Shown: positions 1 to 9,175 of the stretch, piece by piece | Numbering within the stretch: position 1 is the stretch's first letter | Layout of the letters: every line of letters starts with the position of its first letter | Assembly (NCBI GenBank): GCA_965226545.1 | Contig: OZ245364.1 | Span: 2,356,001 to 2,420,000, forward strand | Length of the DNA stretch: 64,000 nt | From: JAHRAW01 sp965226545 | Lineage (GTDB): Bacteria; Pseudomonadota; Gammaproteobacteria; Arenicellales; Poriferihabitantaceae | Reading direction: 5' to 3' | Notes under the pieces: model-generated | Seen by the model: only the letters and a program-made list of their open reading frames with translations | The model's database searches: none | Told to the model about the DNA's origin: nothing | Position numbers and translations under genes: made by a program

Positions 1-31
1 ACTCGGGCAATACGGGAACTTTAATATCCAT
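1..31 (-). CDS. sucB: SucB, dihydrolipoyl succinyltransferase E2 (5' tip only)
   Basis: Only the first ten codons are in the window. Read on the minus strand from the ATG at 31 they give MDIKVPVLPE, the typical start of the lipoyl domain of 2-oxoglutarate dehydrogenase E2. The gene lies directly downstream of sucA on the same strand, the normal sucAB order. A GAGGT-like Shine-Dalgarno sequence lies about ten bases before the ATG (around 42-47). The rest of the gene is outside the window, so the call rests on this short match plus synteny. Confidence 0.8.
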   Translation of the reverse strand, partial: MDIKVPVLPE

Positions 32-60
32 CGATGGGTTACCTCGTTGGTTGACTCATT

Positions 61-166
61 AAGTTACAGTGAAAGTCACAGTGACAAGTGCAAGTGTAAG
101 TGAAAGTAAAAGTAAAGCGAAAGTAACAGTAAGTAAAGTAACGGTAAGTTAGTTACAGTGACTCGA
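61..166. repeat. Degenerate GTNANA hexamer tract between sucA and sucB
   Basis: About 17 loosely tandem hexamers of the kind GTTACA, GTGAAA, GTCACA, GTGACA, GTAACG fill the sucA-sucB spacer. The same hexamer family occurs inside hmuV (52255-52375) and livM (10105-10240). No gene or clear terminator is visible in the spacer. Confidence 0.75.
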
Positions 167-201
167 AATAAATCGATTCGGCAAATCAATCATTCAACCA
201 A

Positions 202-3054
202 TCATGCATTATCACCGGCACTCAACGCCCCCAACGCACGCTCGACCAAACGCTGTTGTTGCGCGACATGCAATTGATAATGCCCAACCGCCGGCGACGG
301 TGAAGCCGCGCGGCTGACGCAATGCAAGGTTTGCCCGCGCGTTAAACAATCGCGCAAGCGGCGATGAATTTGTCGCCACGCGCCTTGATTGTTTGGCTCC
401 TCTTGACACCAAACAATTTCGCGCGCGCGCGGATAATGTTCGAACATCGCGCGCAAATCGCGGCGCGGAAACGGATAGAGTTGTTCGATGCGCAACAACA
501 CAATGTTGGCGGCGGCGGCATCGATTTTGTCGTCACTGCCGGCGCGGCGGCGCGCTTCGAGCAGGTCGTAATAAACCTTGCCGTTGCATAACACGATGCG
601 CGTGGCGCGTTTGGCGTCGAGCGCATCGACTTCGCCGAGGACATTGTGGAATTTGCCGTCGCTTAATTCGCTTGGCGTCGAGGTCGCCAGTTTGTGGCGC
701 AATAAACTTTTCGGCGTCATCACAATCAACGGTCGCCGCAACGCGCGCAAAATTTGCCGGCGCAACAGATGAAACATTTGCGCCGGCGTGGTCGGCGTGC
801 ATACCTGCATGTTTTGTTCGGCGCACAACTGCAGGAATCGCTCGAGGCGGGCCGAGGAATGTTCGGGGCCTTGCCCTTCCATTCCATGCGGCAAAAACAG
901 CGTCAACCCGCACACCCGCGACCACTTGGCTTGCCCGCTGCTGATGAATTGGTCGATGACCACCTGCGCGCCGTTGGCGAAATCGCCGAACTGCCCTTCC
1001 CAAATCACCAACGCGCGCGGCTCGGTGGTTGCATAACCGTATTCGAACGCCAGCACCGCCTCTTCCGACAGCAGCGAATTAATCACCAAATATCGCCCGT
1101 CGCCGCCGAGATGCTGCAGCGGTATGTGGGTGCGCGCGTGCGATTGGTCGTGCAGCGTTGCGTGGCGATGCGAAAATGTGCCGCGCCCGGCATCCTGCCC
1201 GGACAGGCGCACGTCGTAACCGTCCTTCAAAATCGTCGCGTACGCCAACAACTCGGCGCAACCCCAATCAATCGGCGTCTCGCCGCGCGCCATCGCAATG
1301 CGCTGCGCCAACACTTTTTGCACGCGCGCATGCACGACAAAATCGTCCGGCGTTTCGCTGAGTTGTTGCGCAAGTTGCGGCAACGAATGCTGGGTTGCGG
1401 TCGCCGTGCCGTCGTCCCAATCGCCGCCGAGATACGGCGTCCAATCAATCATCATCGCCGCTTTGTTCGGGTCGATGACTTGTCCGGCGACGATGTGGCC
1501 GTCGTCCAATTGCGCGCGATAGGCGTCGGCCATTGCATCGGCGCGCGCGCGCGCAATCGCGCCGCGCGCAATTAATCGGTCGGCGTAAATTTTGCGCGGC
1601 GGCGCGGCTTGTTTAATTTTGCCGTACATCATCGGCTGGGTGATGCTCGGCTCGTCGGCTTCGTTGTGTCCGTGGCGGCGATAGCAAACAATGTCTATCA
1701 CCGCATCGTTGCCGAAGGTCATTCGATAATCCAACGCCAATCGCGCGGCGCGCACGGTGGCTTCGGGGTCGTCGCCGTTAACATGAAAAATCGGCGCCTG
1801 CACCATCTTGGCGACTTCGGTGCAATACAACGTCGAGCGCGCATCGAGCGCGTTGGTGGTGAAACCGATTTGGTTGTTGATGATGATGTGTATCGTGCCG
1901 CCGGTCGAATAGCCGCGCGTGCGCGACATGTTTAATGTTTCCATCACCACGCCCTGCCCGGCAAACGCGGCGTCGCCGTGAATCAAAATCGGCGCAACTT
2001 CGGCGCGCGCCGAATCACGCCGGCGTTCCTGACGCGCGCGCACCGAGCCTTCGACCACCGGGTCGATGATTTCCAAATGCGAAGGATTAAACGACAAGGC
2101 GACATGCACGCGCCCGCCGGGCGTTTGGATGTCGCTTGATGCGCCTTGATGATATTTAACATCGCCGCCGGTTTGCGCTTCGGCATCGATGTTGACATCG
2201 ACGCCGCGCCCTTCGAATTCGCTAAACAATTCCTTCGGCGCCTTGCCGAGAATGTTCACCAACACATTCAACCGCCCGCGATGCGCCATGCCGATGACGA
2301 TTTCCTTCACCGCGCGCGCGCCGAGTTGTTGAATCATATCAGCCAACATCGGCACCAACACATCGCCGCCTTCGAGCGAAAAACGTTTTTGCCCGACATA
2401 TTTGGTGTGCAGATATTTCTCCAAGCCTTCAGCCGCGCTTAACCGCTGCAATAAGATGATGCATTCTTCATCGTCGAGCGGCGCCATCGACGATGGGCAT
2501 TCGATTCGTTCGCGCAACCATCGACGTTGTTCGCGCGAAGTGACCTGCGCGACTTCATAACCAATCGCGCCGCAATACACTTTGCGCAAATGTTCGAGAA
2601 TCGCGCCGAGCGGTTTATGTCCGCCGCCGCCGAGATTGCCGACATCGAATTCATCGGTCAACGCCGCTTCGTTTAAATCAAACCGCGTCAAATCCAACTC
2701 CGATGCATCACCGCGCGGCATCACGCCTATCGGGTCGATGTCGGCGCGCAGATGCCCGAAACTGCGATAGGCATCGATTAACAATGACACTTGCGCCTGC
2801 TTATGCGCCGAACTTGCCGACCAAGTTTGCGCATGCGCATTGGATGCGCGCGACTCGAGTGAATCGAGTGACGCAAACGAATCGGGCGACGCGGGCGAAT
2901 CAGACGACAACTCGGCCGCCAGCCGCGCCCAGGCGCCGTTGCCTTTTGCATCGCGGCGACCTTGCGCATCGCGCTGCAATGATTCAAGATAGGCTAAGTT
3001 GTCGCCATGTAACCATGCGCGACGTTGCGCGCGGTTGGCGGGTGCGCTTTTCAT
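202..3054 (-). CDS. sucA: 2-oxoglutarate dehydrogenase E1 (SucA)
   Basis: This is the thiamine-diphosphate E1 subunit of the 2-oxoglutarate dehydrogenase complex, which decarboxylates 2-oxoglutarate in the TCA cycle and passes the succinyl group to the SucB lipoyl domain. It is about 950 residues, normal for the family. Visible motifs include GMAHRGRLNVLVNIL, HQGASSD, GDAAFAGQGVV, INNQIGFTT and YRRHGHNEADEP. The start is placed at the ATG at 3054 (MKSAPANRAQ), which gives a family-like N-terminus; the frame is open back to 3123. Residues roughly 50-80 carry a Ser/Asp/Ala-rich stretch (2848-2910) built from a GAGTGA-like repeat that conserved SucA does not need. sucB follows downstream. A candidate promoter lies at 3095-3123. 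Confidence 0.97.
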   Translation of the reverse strand: MKSAPANRAQRRAWLHGDNLAYLESLQRDAQGRRDAKGNGAWARLAAELSSDSPASPDSFASLDSLESRASNAHAQTWSASSAHKQAQVSLLIDAYRSFGHLRADIDPIGVMPRGDASELDLTRFDLNEAALTDEFDVGNLGGGGHKPLGAILEHLRKVYCGAIGYEVAQVTSREQRRWLRERIECPSSMAPLDDEECIILLQRLSAAEGLEKYLHTKYVGQKRFSLEGGDVLVPMLADMIQQLGARAVKEIVIGMAHRGRLNVLVNILGKAPKELFSEFEGRGVDVNIDAEAQTGGDVKYHQGASSDIQTPGGRVHVALSFNPSHLEIIDPVVEGSVRARQERRRDSARAEVAPILIHGDAAFAGQGVVMETLNMSRTRGYSTGGTIHIIINNQIGFTTNALDARSTLYCTEVAKMVQAPIFHVNGDDPEATVRAARLALDYRMTFGNDAVIDIVCYRRHGHNEADEPSITQPMMYGKIKQAAPPRKIYADRLIARGAIARARADAMADAYRAQLDDGHIVAGQVIDPNKAAMMIDWTPYLGGDWDDGTATATQHSLPQLAQQLSETPDDFVVHARVQKVLAQRIAMARGETPIDWGCAELLAYATILKDGYDVRLSGQDAGRGTFSHRHATLHDQSHARTHIPLQHLGGDGRYLVINSLLSEEAVLAFEYGYATTEPRALVIWEGQFGDFANGAQVVIDQFISSGQAKWSRVCGLTLFLPHGMEGQGPEHSSARLERFLQLCAEQNMQVCTPTTPAQMFHLLRRQILRALRRPLIVMTPKSLLRHKLATSTPSELSDGKFHNVLGEVDALDAKRATRIVLCNGKVYYDLLEARRRAGSDDKIDAAAANIVLLRIEQLYPFPRRDLRAMFEHYPRAREIVWCQEEPNNQGAWRQIHRRLRDCLTRGQTLHCVSRAASPSPAVGHYQLHVAQQQRLVERALGALSAGDNA

Positions 3055-3094
3055 CGGTGTTGGTCGTCGCTCAATGAGCGAATCGTGATTCCAA

Positions 3095-3123
3095 TTTATC
3101 GAATTGGCGTGTGCGAACCGCAA
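3095..3123 (-). promoter_or_regulatory. Candidate sucA promoter with overlapping dyad
   Basis: On the minus strand TTGCGG (3118-3123) and GATAAA (3095-3100) are separated by 17 bp, about 40 bp before the sucA ATG. The inverted repeat CCAATT-TATCG-AATTGG (3091-3107) overlaps the -10 element and could be an operator. This is inferred from sequence only. Confidence 0.4.
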
Positions 3124-3231
3124 GTGTAAAGCGCGCGCGCGTCAAGTGCAACCGCACCGCAAAAGTAACCGCGCGCCATCCATGCAACCGCACGCCGACT
3201 GAACACCCCCACGATAAATGAAGCGACCTCG

Positions 3232-3978
3232 ATGACTCCCTCCGATTGGCGCGACCGATACAGCCGACAAATCCGCCTCGCCCAACTCGGCGAAGCCGGG
3301 CAACGTCGTCTGCGCGATGCGCATGCGCTGATTGTCGGGCTCGGCGGGTTGGGCGCGCCGGCCGCGATGTATTTGACCGCAGCCGGCATCGGCAAATTAA
3401 CCCTCGCCGATTTCGACCGCGTCGAGCCGTCGAATTTACAGCGGCAAATCATCCACCGCCACGCCGACCTCGGCGAATTAAAGGCGCATTCCGCCGCCGC
3501 CACCTTGCGCGCATTAACCCCCGAACTGCAAATCGAAACATTGGATTATTCGCTCGACGCCGATGATTTAATCGACGCCGCCGCCGCCGTCGACATCGTC
3601 TTGGATTGCACCGACAACTTCGCAACGCGGTTTGCCATCAACCGCGCATCGCAACAAACCAAAACCCCGCTGATTGTCGGCGCGGCGATTCGCTTCGAAG
3701 GGCAAGTTACCGCATTCGACCCGAACAACCCGGCCAGCCCGTGCTATCGATGTTTGTATCCGGAAGAAAACATCACCGCCGACACCTGCGAAAACGAAGG
3801 CGTCATCGCCCCGCTGGTCGGCGTCATCGGCGCGATGCAGGCGATGGAAGCGATTAACCTCTTGCGCGGCGATGCGCAATTGGTCGGGCGGGTGTGGTTG
3901 TTCGATGCGCAAACGATGGAATGGCAACAAATGCGCCTGCCAAAAAATCCGCAATGTGCGGCGTGTGCGGCCGGATGA
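3232..3978 (+). CDS. moeB: MoeB/ThiF-family sulfur-carrier adenylyltransferase
   Basis: This is an E1-like enzyme that adenylates the C-terminal glycine of a sulfur carrier (MoaD or ThiS) for molybdopterin or thiamine synthesis. The nucleotide-binding loop is seen as IVGLGGLGAPAAMYL (residues about 34-48). DFDRVEPSNLQRQ, LDCTDNFATR and the ADTCENEGVIAPLVG segment with the conserved cysteine also match. Two CxxC pairs (CYRC and CAAC) form the expected zinc site. At 248 residues it matches MoeB/HesA proteins. No moa or thi genes are nearby, so MoeB versus ThiF cannot be settled. Its TGA overlaps the ATG of the next gene (ATGA at 3975), which suggests translational coupling. Confidence 0.9.
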   Translation: MTPSDWRDRYSRQIRLAQLGEAGQRRLRDAHALIVGLGGLGAPAAMYLTAAGIGKLTLADFDRVEPSNLQRQIIHRHADLGELKAHSAAATLRALTPELQIETLDYSLDADDLIDAAAAVDIVLDCTDNFATRFAINRASQQTKTPLIVGAAIRFEGQVTAFDPNNPASPCYRCLYPEENITADTCENEGVIAPLVGVIGAMQAMEAINLLRGDAQLVGRVWLFDAQTMEWQQMRLPKNPQCAACAAG

Positions 3979-5282
3979 TTGTCGCCGAGCGTTGCATCAC
4001 TGTTGCCCGTCGATGGTTGTGTCGGTTGCGCAACGCGTCCATCACCAACCGCTTTTGGTTGGCGATGCTGGTGGTGTTGTTGACCGACGGCGCATTAAAA
4101 AGGCGCGCGGTTGCCGAACATCTGGTCGTATACGCATTTTTTGTTTAACTACCAACACGGTTTTGTCAAACGCGGCGCAATTGGCGCATTGCTCGACGCC
4201 ATCAATATCGCGTCCCTTGACGCGTATGAATTTTTTGTCGCGTTTAGTTTTGCATTTTTGTGCGCCAATATTGCATTGCTTGGCGCGTTGTGTTGGCAAC
4301 TCATCAAAACCCAACATTTGCCGTGGATTGGTTGTGCATTGTTGTTTGCATCCGGTTTGGCGATTGTTTATTTGTCGCACACCGTCGGCTATTTTGACCA
4401 CATCGGTTTGTTTGTAACGTTGCTGGCGTTAATCACGCGCGGCTTTTACAAAAAACTTTTGTTAATCGCCGCCGCGTTTCCATTCGCGATAATAATTCAC
4501 GAAGCGACCTTGATTATTTTCTTTCCGGTTGCGGTGATGTCGTTGTTGCTGGAATTACCCCTCCCCGATTTTTAAATGCGCACTGCAAGCGCAATTGGCT
4601 CAGTCGATTGACGCCGCTATTGTTGGTCGGTGCGTTGTCGCTGACGCTGTTGGCGATTGACTTCATCACCGCGCGCACGGCGCTGTCATCCAACCAGTCC
4701 ACTGCCATGCATAACCAACTCGCCACCCAAACAAAAATTAAATTGCGCAAAGACGCCTTTGCGGTGTTGCATCGCACCTTTCAATCCAATGAAAAAATAA
4801 TGCGCGGCAAACGCGTCGAATATTTAACCAACGGCGACTATGCGCGCGGATTTTGGGCGGTCGCACCGACGCTGTTGCCGTTTTGGCTGTTTATCGTGTT
4901 GGCGTTGCGCCGCAGCCGACAACCGCTTTATATGCAATTGCTCGGCGTGTTGGCCGGCGGTTCGCCGCTGTTGATGCATTGGTTTGGTTGGGATATATTT
5001 CGCTGGTATGCATTGTCCGTCACCACTTCGTTTTTAATGGTGTACACCGCCGCAATGAAAACCGCGCCGCCGCACCGTACGCCAACCGCCGGTCGAATGA
5101 TGTCCGGCGTTGGCGTGGTGCAAGCGGCGGCATTTGCGGCGTTGATTGCGCTGTCGATGCGCGCCGAGATGCCGTTATTCGACGGCTATCAAATCAAACG
5201 CTTCCCCTACACCGCGCATCAAAACCACCTCAAACAAATTATGCACGGCAACCGCGCATTAATTTCCCCGCCCAAGCGTTAA
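3975..5282 (+). pseudogene. Multi-pass membrane protein interrupted by two frameshifts
   Basis: The reading frame starts at the ATG at 3975, overlapping the moeB stop, and reads MIVAERCITVARRW to LLTDGAL. It then has to shift at the A-run 4097-4101 to continue as LPNIWSYTHFLFNYQHGFVK. It ends at the TAA at 4573 and resumes in the first frame through RFLNAHCKRNWLSRLTPLLL to 5282. One A too many and one C too few (C-runs 4558-4566) would explain both shifts. The joined product is about 435 residues with many hydrophobic segments. The NYQHGFVKRGAIGALL segment followed by YLSHTVGYFDH resembles uncharacterised polytopic membrane proteins. The function is unknown. It is either a recent pseudogene or a gene with two homopolymer sequencing errors. 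Confidence 0.7.
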
Positions 5283-5294
5283 CGCTTTTATCCA

Positions 5295-6536
5295 ATGCAA
5301 CCCGACAACCTGCGCATCGACGCCAAACGGCTGTGGGATTCGATTATGCGCATCGGCGAAATCGGCCCCGGCACCGCCGGCGGCTCGAGTCGGCAGGCGT
5401 TGACCGACGACGACAAAGCCGCGCGCGATTTATTCACGCAATGGTGTCGCGATGAAAATTGCGCGATTACGATTGACGACATGGGCAACATTTTCGCGCG
5501 CCGCGCCGGGCGTGAAGATTGCCCGCCGATTTGCGCCGGCAGTCACTTGGACACCCAACCGCATGGCGGAAAGTTCGACGGCGTATACGGCGTCATCGCC
5601 GCCTTGGAAGTGGTGCGCACCTTAAACCAACACGACATCCAAACCACCGCGCCGTTGGAGATTGTCGTGTGGAGCAATGAGGAAGGCTGTCGATTTGCGC
5701 CGGCGATGTTGGCATCGGGCGTATTCGCCGGGTTGTTCGAAAAAGATTTCGCGTATGCGCGCCAAGACGCCGACGGCAAACGTTACGACGATGAATTAAA
5801 ACGCATCGGTTATTACGGCGACCAACCGTGCGGTGAACATCCGCTGGGCGCGTTGTTCGAAGCGCACATCGAACAAGGCCCAATTCTGCAACGCAACGAC
5901 AACGTCGTCGGTGTGGTCAGCGGCGGGCAGGGATTGAGTTGGTACGATGTCACCGTGCGCGGACAAGATGCGCACGCCGGGCCGACGCCGATGCAAGGGC
6001 GCAAGGATGCATTGGCCGCGGCCGCGCAAATGATTACCGCGGTGCGCGACATCGCGCTGGACAACCCACCGCATGCGGTCGGCACGGTCGGGCAATTGCG
6101 CGCGCTGCCCAATTCGCGCAACACGATTGCCGGCGAAACCCAATTCAGCGTCGATTTGCGCCACCCCGATGAACCCGCGCTCAAGGCGATGAACCAGATG
6201 ATGTTCGACCGTTGCCAACAAATCGCCGCGACGCACGGTGTGACGGTCGACATCGATGCGCTGTGGCACAATCCGCCGGCGCAGTTCGATGCGCAATGCG
6301 TAAACGCGGTGCGCGATGCCGCAACGATGTTGCAACTGCGCCATCAAGATATCGTCTCCGGCGCCGGACACGATGCCTGCCAGATTTGTCGCCGTCATCC
6401 GGTGGCGATGATTTTTGTGCCGTGCAAAGATGGCGTCAGCCACAACGAACAGGAATGGGCCGAACCCGATGCGTTGGCGGCCGGTTGCAATGTATTGTTG
6501 CATGCGATGTTGGGCGTTGACCGATTGCGCGATTAA
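5295..6536 (+). CDS. M20-family amidohydrolase (N-carbamoyl-amino-acid hydrolase / allantoate amidohydrolase type)
   Basis: This binuclear-metal amidohydrolase belongs to the hydantoinase/carbamoylase branch of M20, which cleaves N-carbamoyl amino acids, beta-ureidopropionate or allantoate. Metal-binding motifs are in place: GSHLDTQPHGGKFDGVYGV (His/Asp, around residue 80), WSNEEGCRF (Glu-Glu, around 120), FEAHIEQGP (around 190) and GAGHDACQI near the C-terminus. At 413 residues it matches the family length. It starts 12 bp after the broken membrane-protein gene and precedes an amide/branched-chain-type ABC importer, so uptake and hydrolysis of a ureido compound or amide is a reasonable inference. 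The exact substrate cannot be read from sequence. Confidence 0.88.
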   Translation: MQPDNLRIDAKRLWDSIMRIGEIGPGTAGGSSRQALTDDDKAARDLFTQWCRDENCAITIDDMGNIFARRAGREDCPPICAGSHLDTQPHGGKFDGVYGVIAALEVVRTLNQHDIQTTAPLEIVVWSNEEGCRFAPAMLASGVFAGLFEKDFAYARQDADGKRYDDELKRIGYYGDQPCGEHPLGALFEAHIEQGPILQRNDNVVGVVSGGQGLSWYDVTVRGQDAHAGPTPMQGRKDALAAAAQMITAVRDIALDNPPHAVGTVGQLRALPNSRNTIAGETQFSVDLRHPDEPALKAMNQMMFDRCQQIAATHGVTVDIDALWHNPPAQFDAQCVNAVRDAATMLQLRHQDIVSGAGHDACQICRRHPVAMIFVPCKDGVSHNEQEWAEPDALAAGCNVLLHAMLGVDRLRD

Positions 6537-6792
6537 ATTGCGCGCGCGCGGCAATCGCCCTACAATTGCGCGCTTGCAAATTCGCGCGAAAATTTGATGT
6601 GCATTTTTTATTGTGCACTTTTTTTATTGTGCACTTTTTTTGTTATGCACTTTTTGTCGTGCACTTTTTGATAAGTGCGGTTGCGAATGTTTTTACGAAT
6701 ACTTTTACGAGCACTTTTACAAACGCCGCGTCGTCGTCACTATGTTTTATATCGAATATTAATTGCACCTTAATCGCATCGAGGAAAATCCA
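6537..6792. repeat. Spacer with tandem TGCACTTTTT minisatellite
   Basis: Five units beginning at 6599, 6613, 6629, 6645 and 6659 share the core TGCAyTTTTT with 14-16 bp spacing. A looser ACGA-nnACTTTTAC series follows to about 6725. The tract lies in the leader of the ABC-transporter operon. No open reading frame or clear hairpin is seen in it. Confidence 0.7.
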
Positions 6793-7998
6793 ATGAACAT
6801 TTTCAGCACAAGTGCAGTCAAACAATTGCGTTTGGCAATCATCGGCATAACGGCGTTGTGTGCGCCGCTTGGCGCGCAGGCGGCGGTCAAAATCGGATTC
6901 ATCACCACCTTAACCACCCCGGCCGGCGTCATCGGCGAAGACATTGTCAACTCGGTCAACTTGGCGATGCAGCATATCGACCGCAAAATGAACGGCATCG
7001 ATGTCGAGTTGTTTATCGAAGACGACGGCTTCAAGCCGGATATCGGCAAGCAAAAAACCGACAAGTTAATTAAGCAAAACAAAGTTGATTTTGTCGCCGG
7101 CTACATTTGGTCGCATGTGTTGTTGGCGTCGATGAAATCGGTGTTCGATGCCGACAAGTTTTTAATCAGCGCCAACGCCGGGCCGTCGAAACTCGCCGGC
7201 GCAAGATGCAATGCAAATTTCTTTTCGACCTCGTGGCAAAACGACCAGCCGGCGATGGCGCTCGGCGAATATTTAAATCACGAACGCATCGAATCGGTGT
7301 ACATCATGGCGCCCAACTACGCCGCCGGCAAGGACATGGTCGCCGGCTTTTCATCGACGTTTGCCGGGCAAATCAAAGGGCGCGATTTAACCAAATGGGG
7401 CGCCGATGCGCAGTTGGATTTTTCGGCCGAATTGGCCAAAGCCAACGCCTCCGGCGCGCAGGCGTTTTACATTTTTTACCCGGGCAAAGCCGGCGGCGCA
7501 TTCATCAAACAATATCAACAAGCCGGCTTGCGCTTCACTATGCCGTTGTACAGCGTGTTTACCGTCGACGCCATCGCCCTGCCGAAACTGCAGCAAGCCA
7601 ACTTGGCCGGCGTGCTCGGTTCGAAATCGACGCTGCAATGGTCGCCGGACATCGACAACGCCGCCAACCGCCGGTTTGTCGGCGATTATTTAACGGCGCA
7701 CGACAAATATCCGTCGTTCTACGGCGCACAAGCCTACGATGCAATCATGCTGATTAAAAGCGCGGTCGAATCGGTCGACGGCGATTTAACCCAACAGGAT
7801 GCATTGCGCCGCGCATTCAAAGCCGCGAAATATGATTCGGTGCGCGGCGATTACACGGTCGGCGACAACCACATGCCGATTCAAAATTTTTACTTGCGCG
7901 AAGTGGTGACTGATTCGGCTGGACGATGGACGACTAAAATTGTCGACACCGTTTACAAAAATCACCGCGACCCGTATGCCGCGCAATGCAAGATGTAA
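6793..7998 (+). CDS. ABC transporter periplasmic substrate-binding protein (LivK/amide type)
   Basis: This is a type-1 periplasmic binding protein for a HAAT-family importer. The ATG at 6793 is chosen because GAGGA (6781-6785) sits seven bases before it and the product then starts with a Sec signal peptide (basic start, hydrophobic core, cleavage near GAQA-AV at about residue 30). The mature part begins VKIGFITTLTTPAGVIGED, typical of LivK-like proteins that bind branched-chain amino acids, urea or short amides. It is 401 residues. Two permeases and two ATPases follow on the same strand (8252-11740), completing the importer. The ligand is probably related to the substrate of the upstream amidohydrolase, but this is inference. 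Confidence 0.9.
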   Translation: MNIFSTSAVKQLRLAIIGITALCAPLGAQAAVKIGFITTLTTPAGVIGEDIVNSVNLAMQHIDRKMNGIDVELFIEDDGFKPDIGKQKTDKLIKQNKVDFVAGYIWSHVLLASMKSVFDADKFLISANAGPSKLAGARCNANFFSTSWQNDQPAMALGEYLNHERIESVYIMAPNYAAGKDMVAGFSSTFAGQIKGRDLTKWGADAQLDFSAELAKANASGAQAFYIFYPGKAGGAFIKQYQQAGLRFTMPLYSVFTVDAIALPKLQQANLAGVLGSKSTLQWSPDIDNAANRRFVGDYLTAHDKYPSFYGAQAYDAIMLIKSAVESVDGDLTQQDALRRAFKAAKYDSVRGDYTVGDNHMPIQNFYLREVVTDSAGRWTTKIVDTVYKNHRDPYAAQCKM

Positions 7999-8251
7999 CT
8001 GAGGTGCATGTATTGAGTGCAAGTGTAAGTGTAAGTGCAAGTGCAAGCGTGAATTTAACTTCGACTTCGACTTCGACTGCACAATGCAAGCGTGAATGCA
8101 ACCGTTAACACTGTATTGCGATGCACATTTTGTTCGCGCACATCAACCCGCGCAACCATCGTTGACACACATCACTTAACGCGCACGCATTAACCCCGCC
8201 GTCGCCGACAATTTCGACAACGGCACCGCGCAACTCGACCGACTCGGCGTA
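7999..8251. repeat. Spacer with AAGTGN and GACTTC hexamer tracts
   Basis: The first 100 bases hold hexamers GTGTAA, GTGCAA and then three GACTTC copies (8015-8080). The rest, to the permease start, shows no gene, and no promoter that I would defend. Confidence 0.6.
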
Positions 8252-9175
8252 ATGGATTGGCATCTCCTCATCAACCAATTGCTCAACGGGCTGCAACTTG
8301 GCTTGTTGTTGTTTTTGCTCGCGGCCGGGTTGACCTTGATTTTCGGCATTATGGATTTCATCAACCTGTCGCACGGTTCGTTCTACATGCTCGGCGCGTA
8401 TTTTTGCGCGACGATTGCCGCGTACAGCGGTTCGTTTTTGCTCGGCATAGCGCTCGGCTTGGTCGGCGTGTTTATCGTCGGCGCGATTATCGAACGTCTC
8501 GTGGTGCGGCGGCTGTATCGCAAAAGCCATCTCGACCACATTTTGGTCACCTTCGGTTTAATTTTAATGTTCGATGCAAGCGTGCATGCCGTGTGGGGCC
8601 CGGCCGGCATGGCTGTGGCGACGCCGCCCACACTCGATGGGCAACTGCGCTTGGGTGAATTGGTGTTGCCGACTTATCGGCTGGTGATTGTCGGCGGCGC
8701 GGCCGGCGCGGCGCTGTTGTTGCATCTGTTGGTCGCGCACACCCGACTCGGGATGTTGATTCGCGCCGGCGCATCCGACCGCACCATGACCGAGATGCTC
8801 GGCGTCAACATCAATCGATTGTTCACGATGGTGTTCGCACTCGGCGCCGCGCTCGCCGGCTTGGCCGGAATGTTAATCGCGCCAATCACCGAAGCCGGCA
8901 TCGGCATGGGCAACGACATCATCATCATCGCCTTTGTCGTGGTCATCGTCGGCGGCGTCGGTTCGGTCAAGGGCGCGCTTTATGCCGGGCTGCTCATCGG
9001 CATGATTGACACCGCCAGCCGCGCCTATTTGGACGACGGCTTGGCGCACTTGATGTCGCCCAATCACGCCGAGACCGCCGCGCCGGCGTTGTCGGCGATG
9101 ATGGTGTATTTGTGCATGGCGGCGATTTTGGCGGTGCGCCCGCAAGGCTTGTTCCCGCCGCCCGCGGCAAAATAA
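8252..9175 (+). CDS. livH: Branched-chain/amide ABC transporter permease (LivH type)
   Basis: This is an inner-membrane permease of the HAAT ABC family, about 307 residues with eight or so hydrophobic segments. The diagnostic GLTLIFGIMDFINLSHGSF (around residue 30) and AGMLIAPI segments fit LivH. It pairs with the LivM-type permease that begins in its own stop codon (TAATG, 9173-9177), so the two are translationally coupled. The gene symbol reflects family position only; the substrate may be an amide or ureido compound rather than leucine. Confidence 0.92.
   Translation: MDWHLLINQLLNGLQLGLLLFLLAAGLTLIFGIMDFINLSHGSFYMLGAYFCATIAAYSGSFLLGIALGLVGVFIVGAIIERLVVRRLYRKSHLDHILVTFGLILMFDASVHAVWGPAGMAVATPPTLDGQLRLGELVLPTYRLVIVGGAAGAALLLHLLVAHTRLGMLIRAGASDRTMTEMLGVNINRLFTMVFALGAALAGLAGMLIAPITEAGIGMGNDIIIIAFVVVIVGGVGSVKGALYAGLLIGMIDTASRAYLDDGLAHLMSPNHAETAAPALSAMMVYLCMAAILAVRPQGLFPPPAAK

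Noticed and set aside
4608..5282. Separate membrane-protein gene starting at 4608
   Set aside because: The frame is open upstream of 4608 and joins the preceding membrane frame through a one-base shift at a C-run, so it is the 3' part of the gene that begins at 3975.
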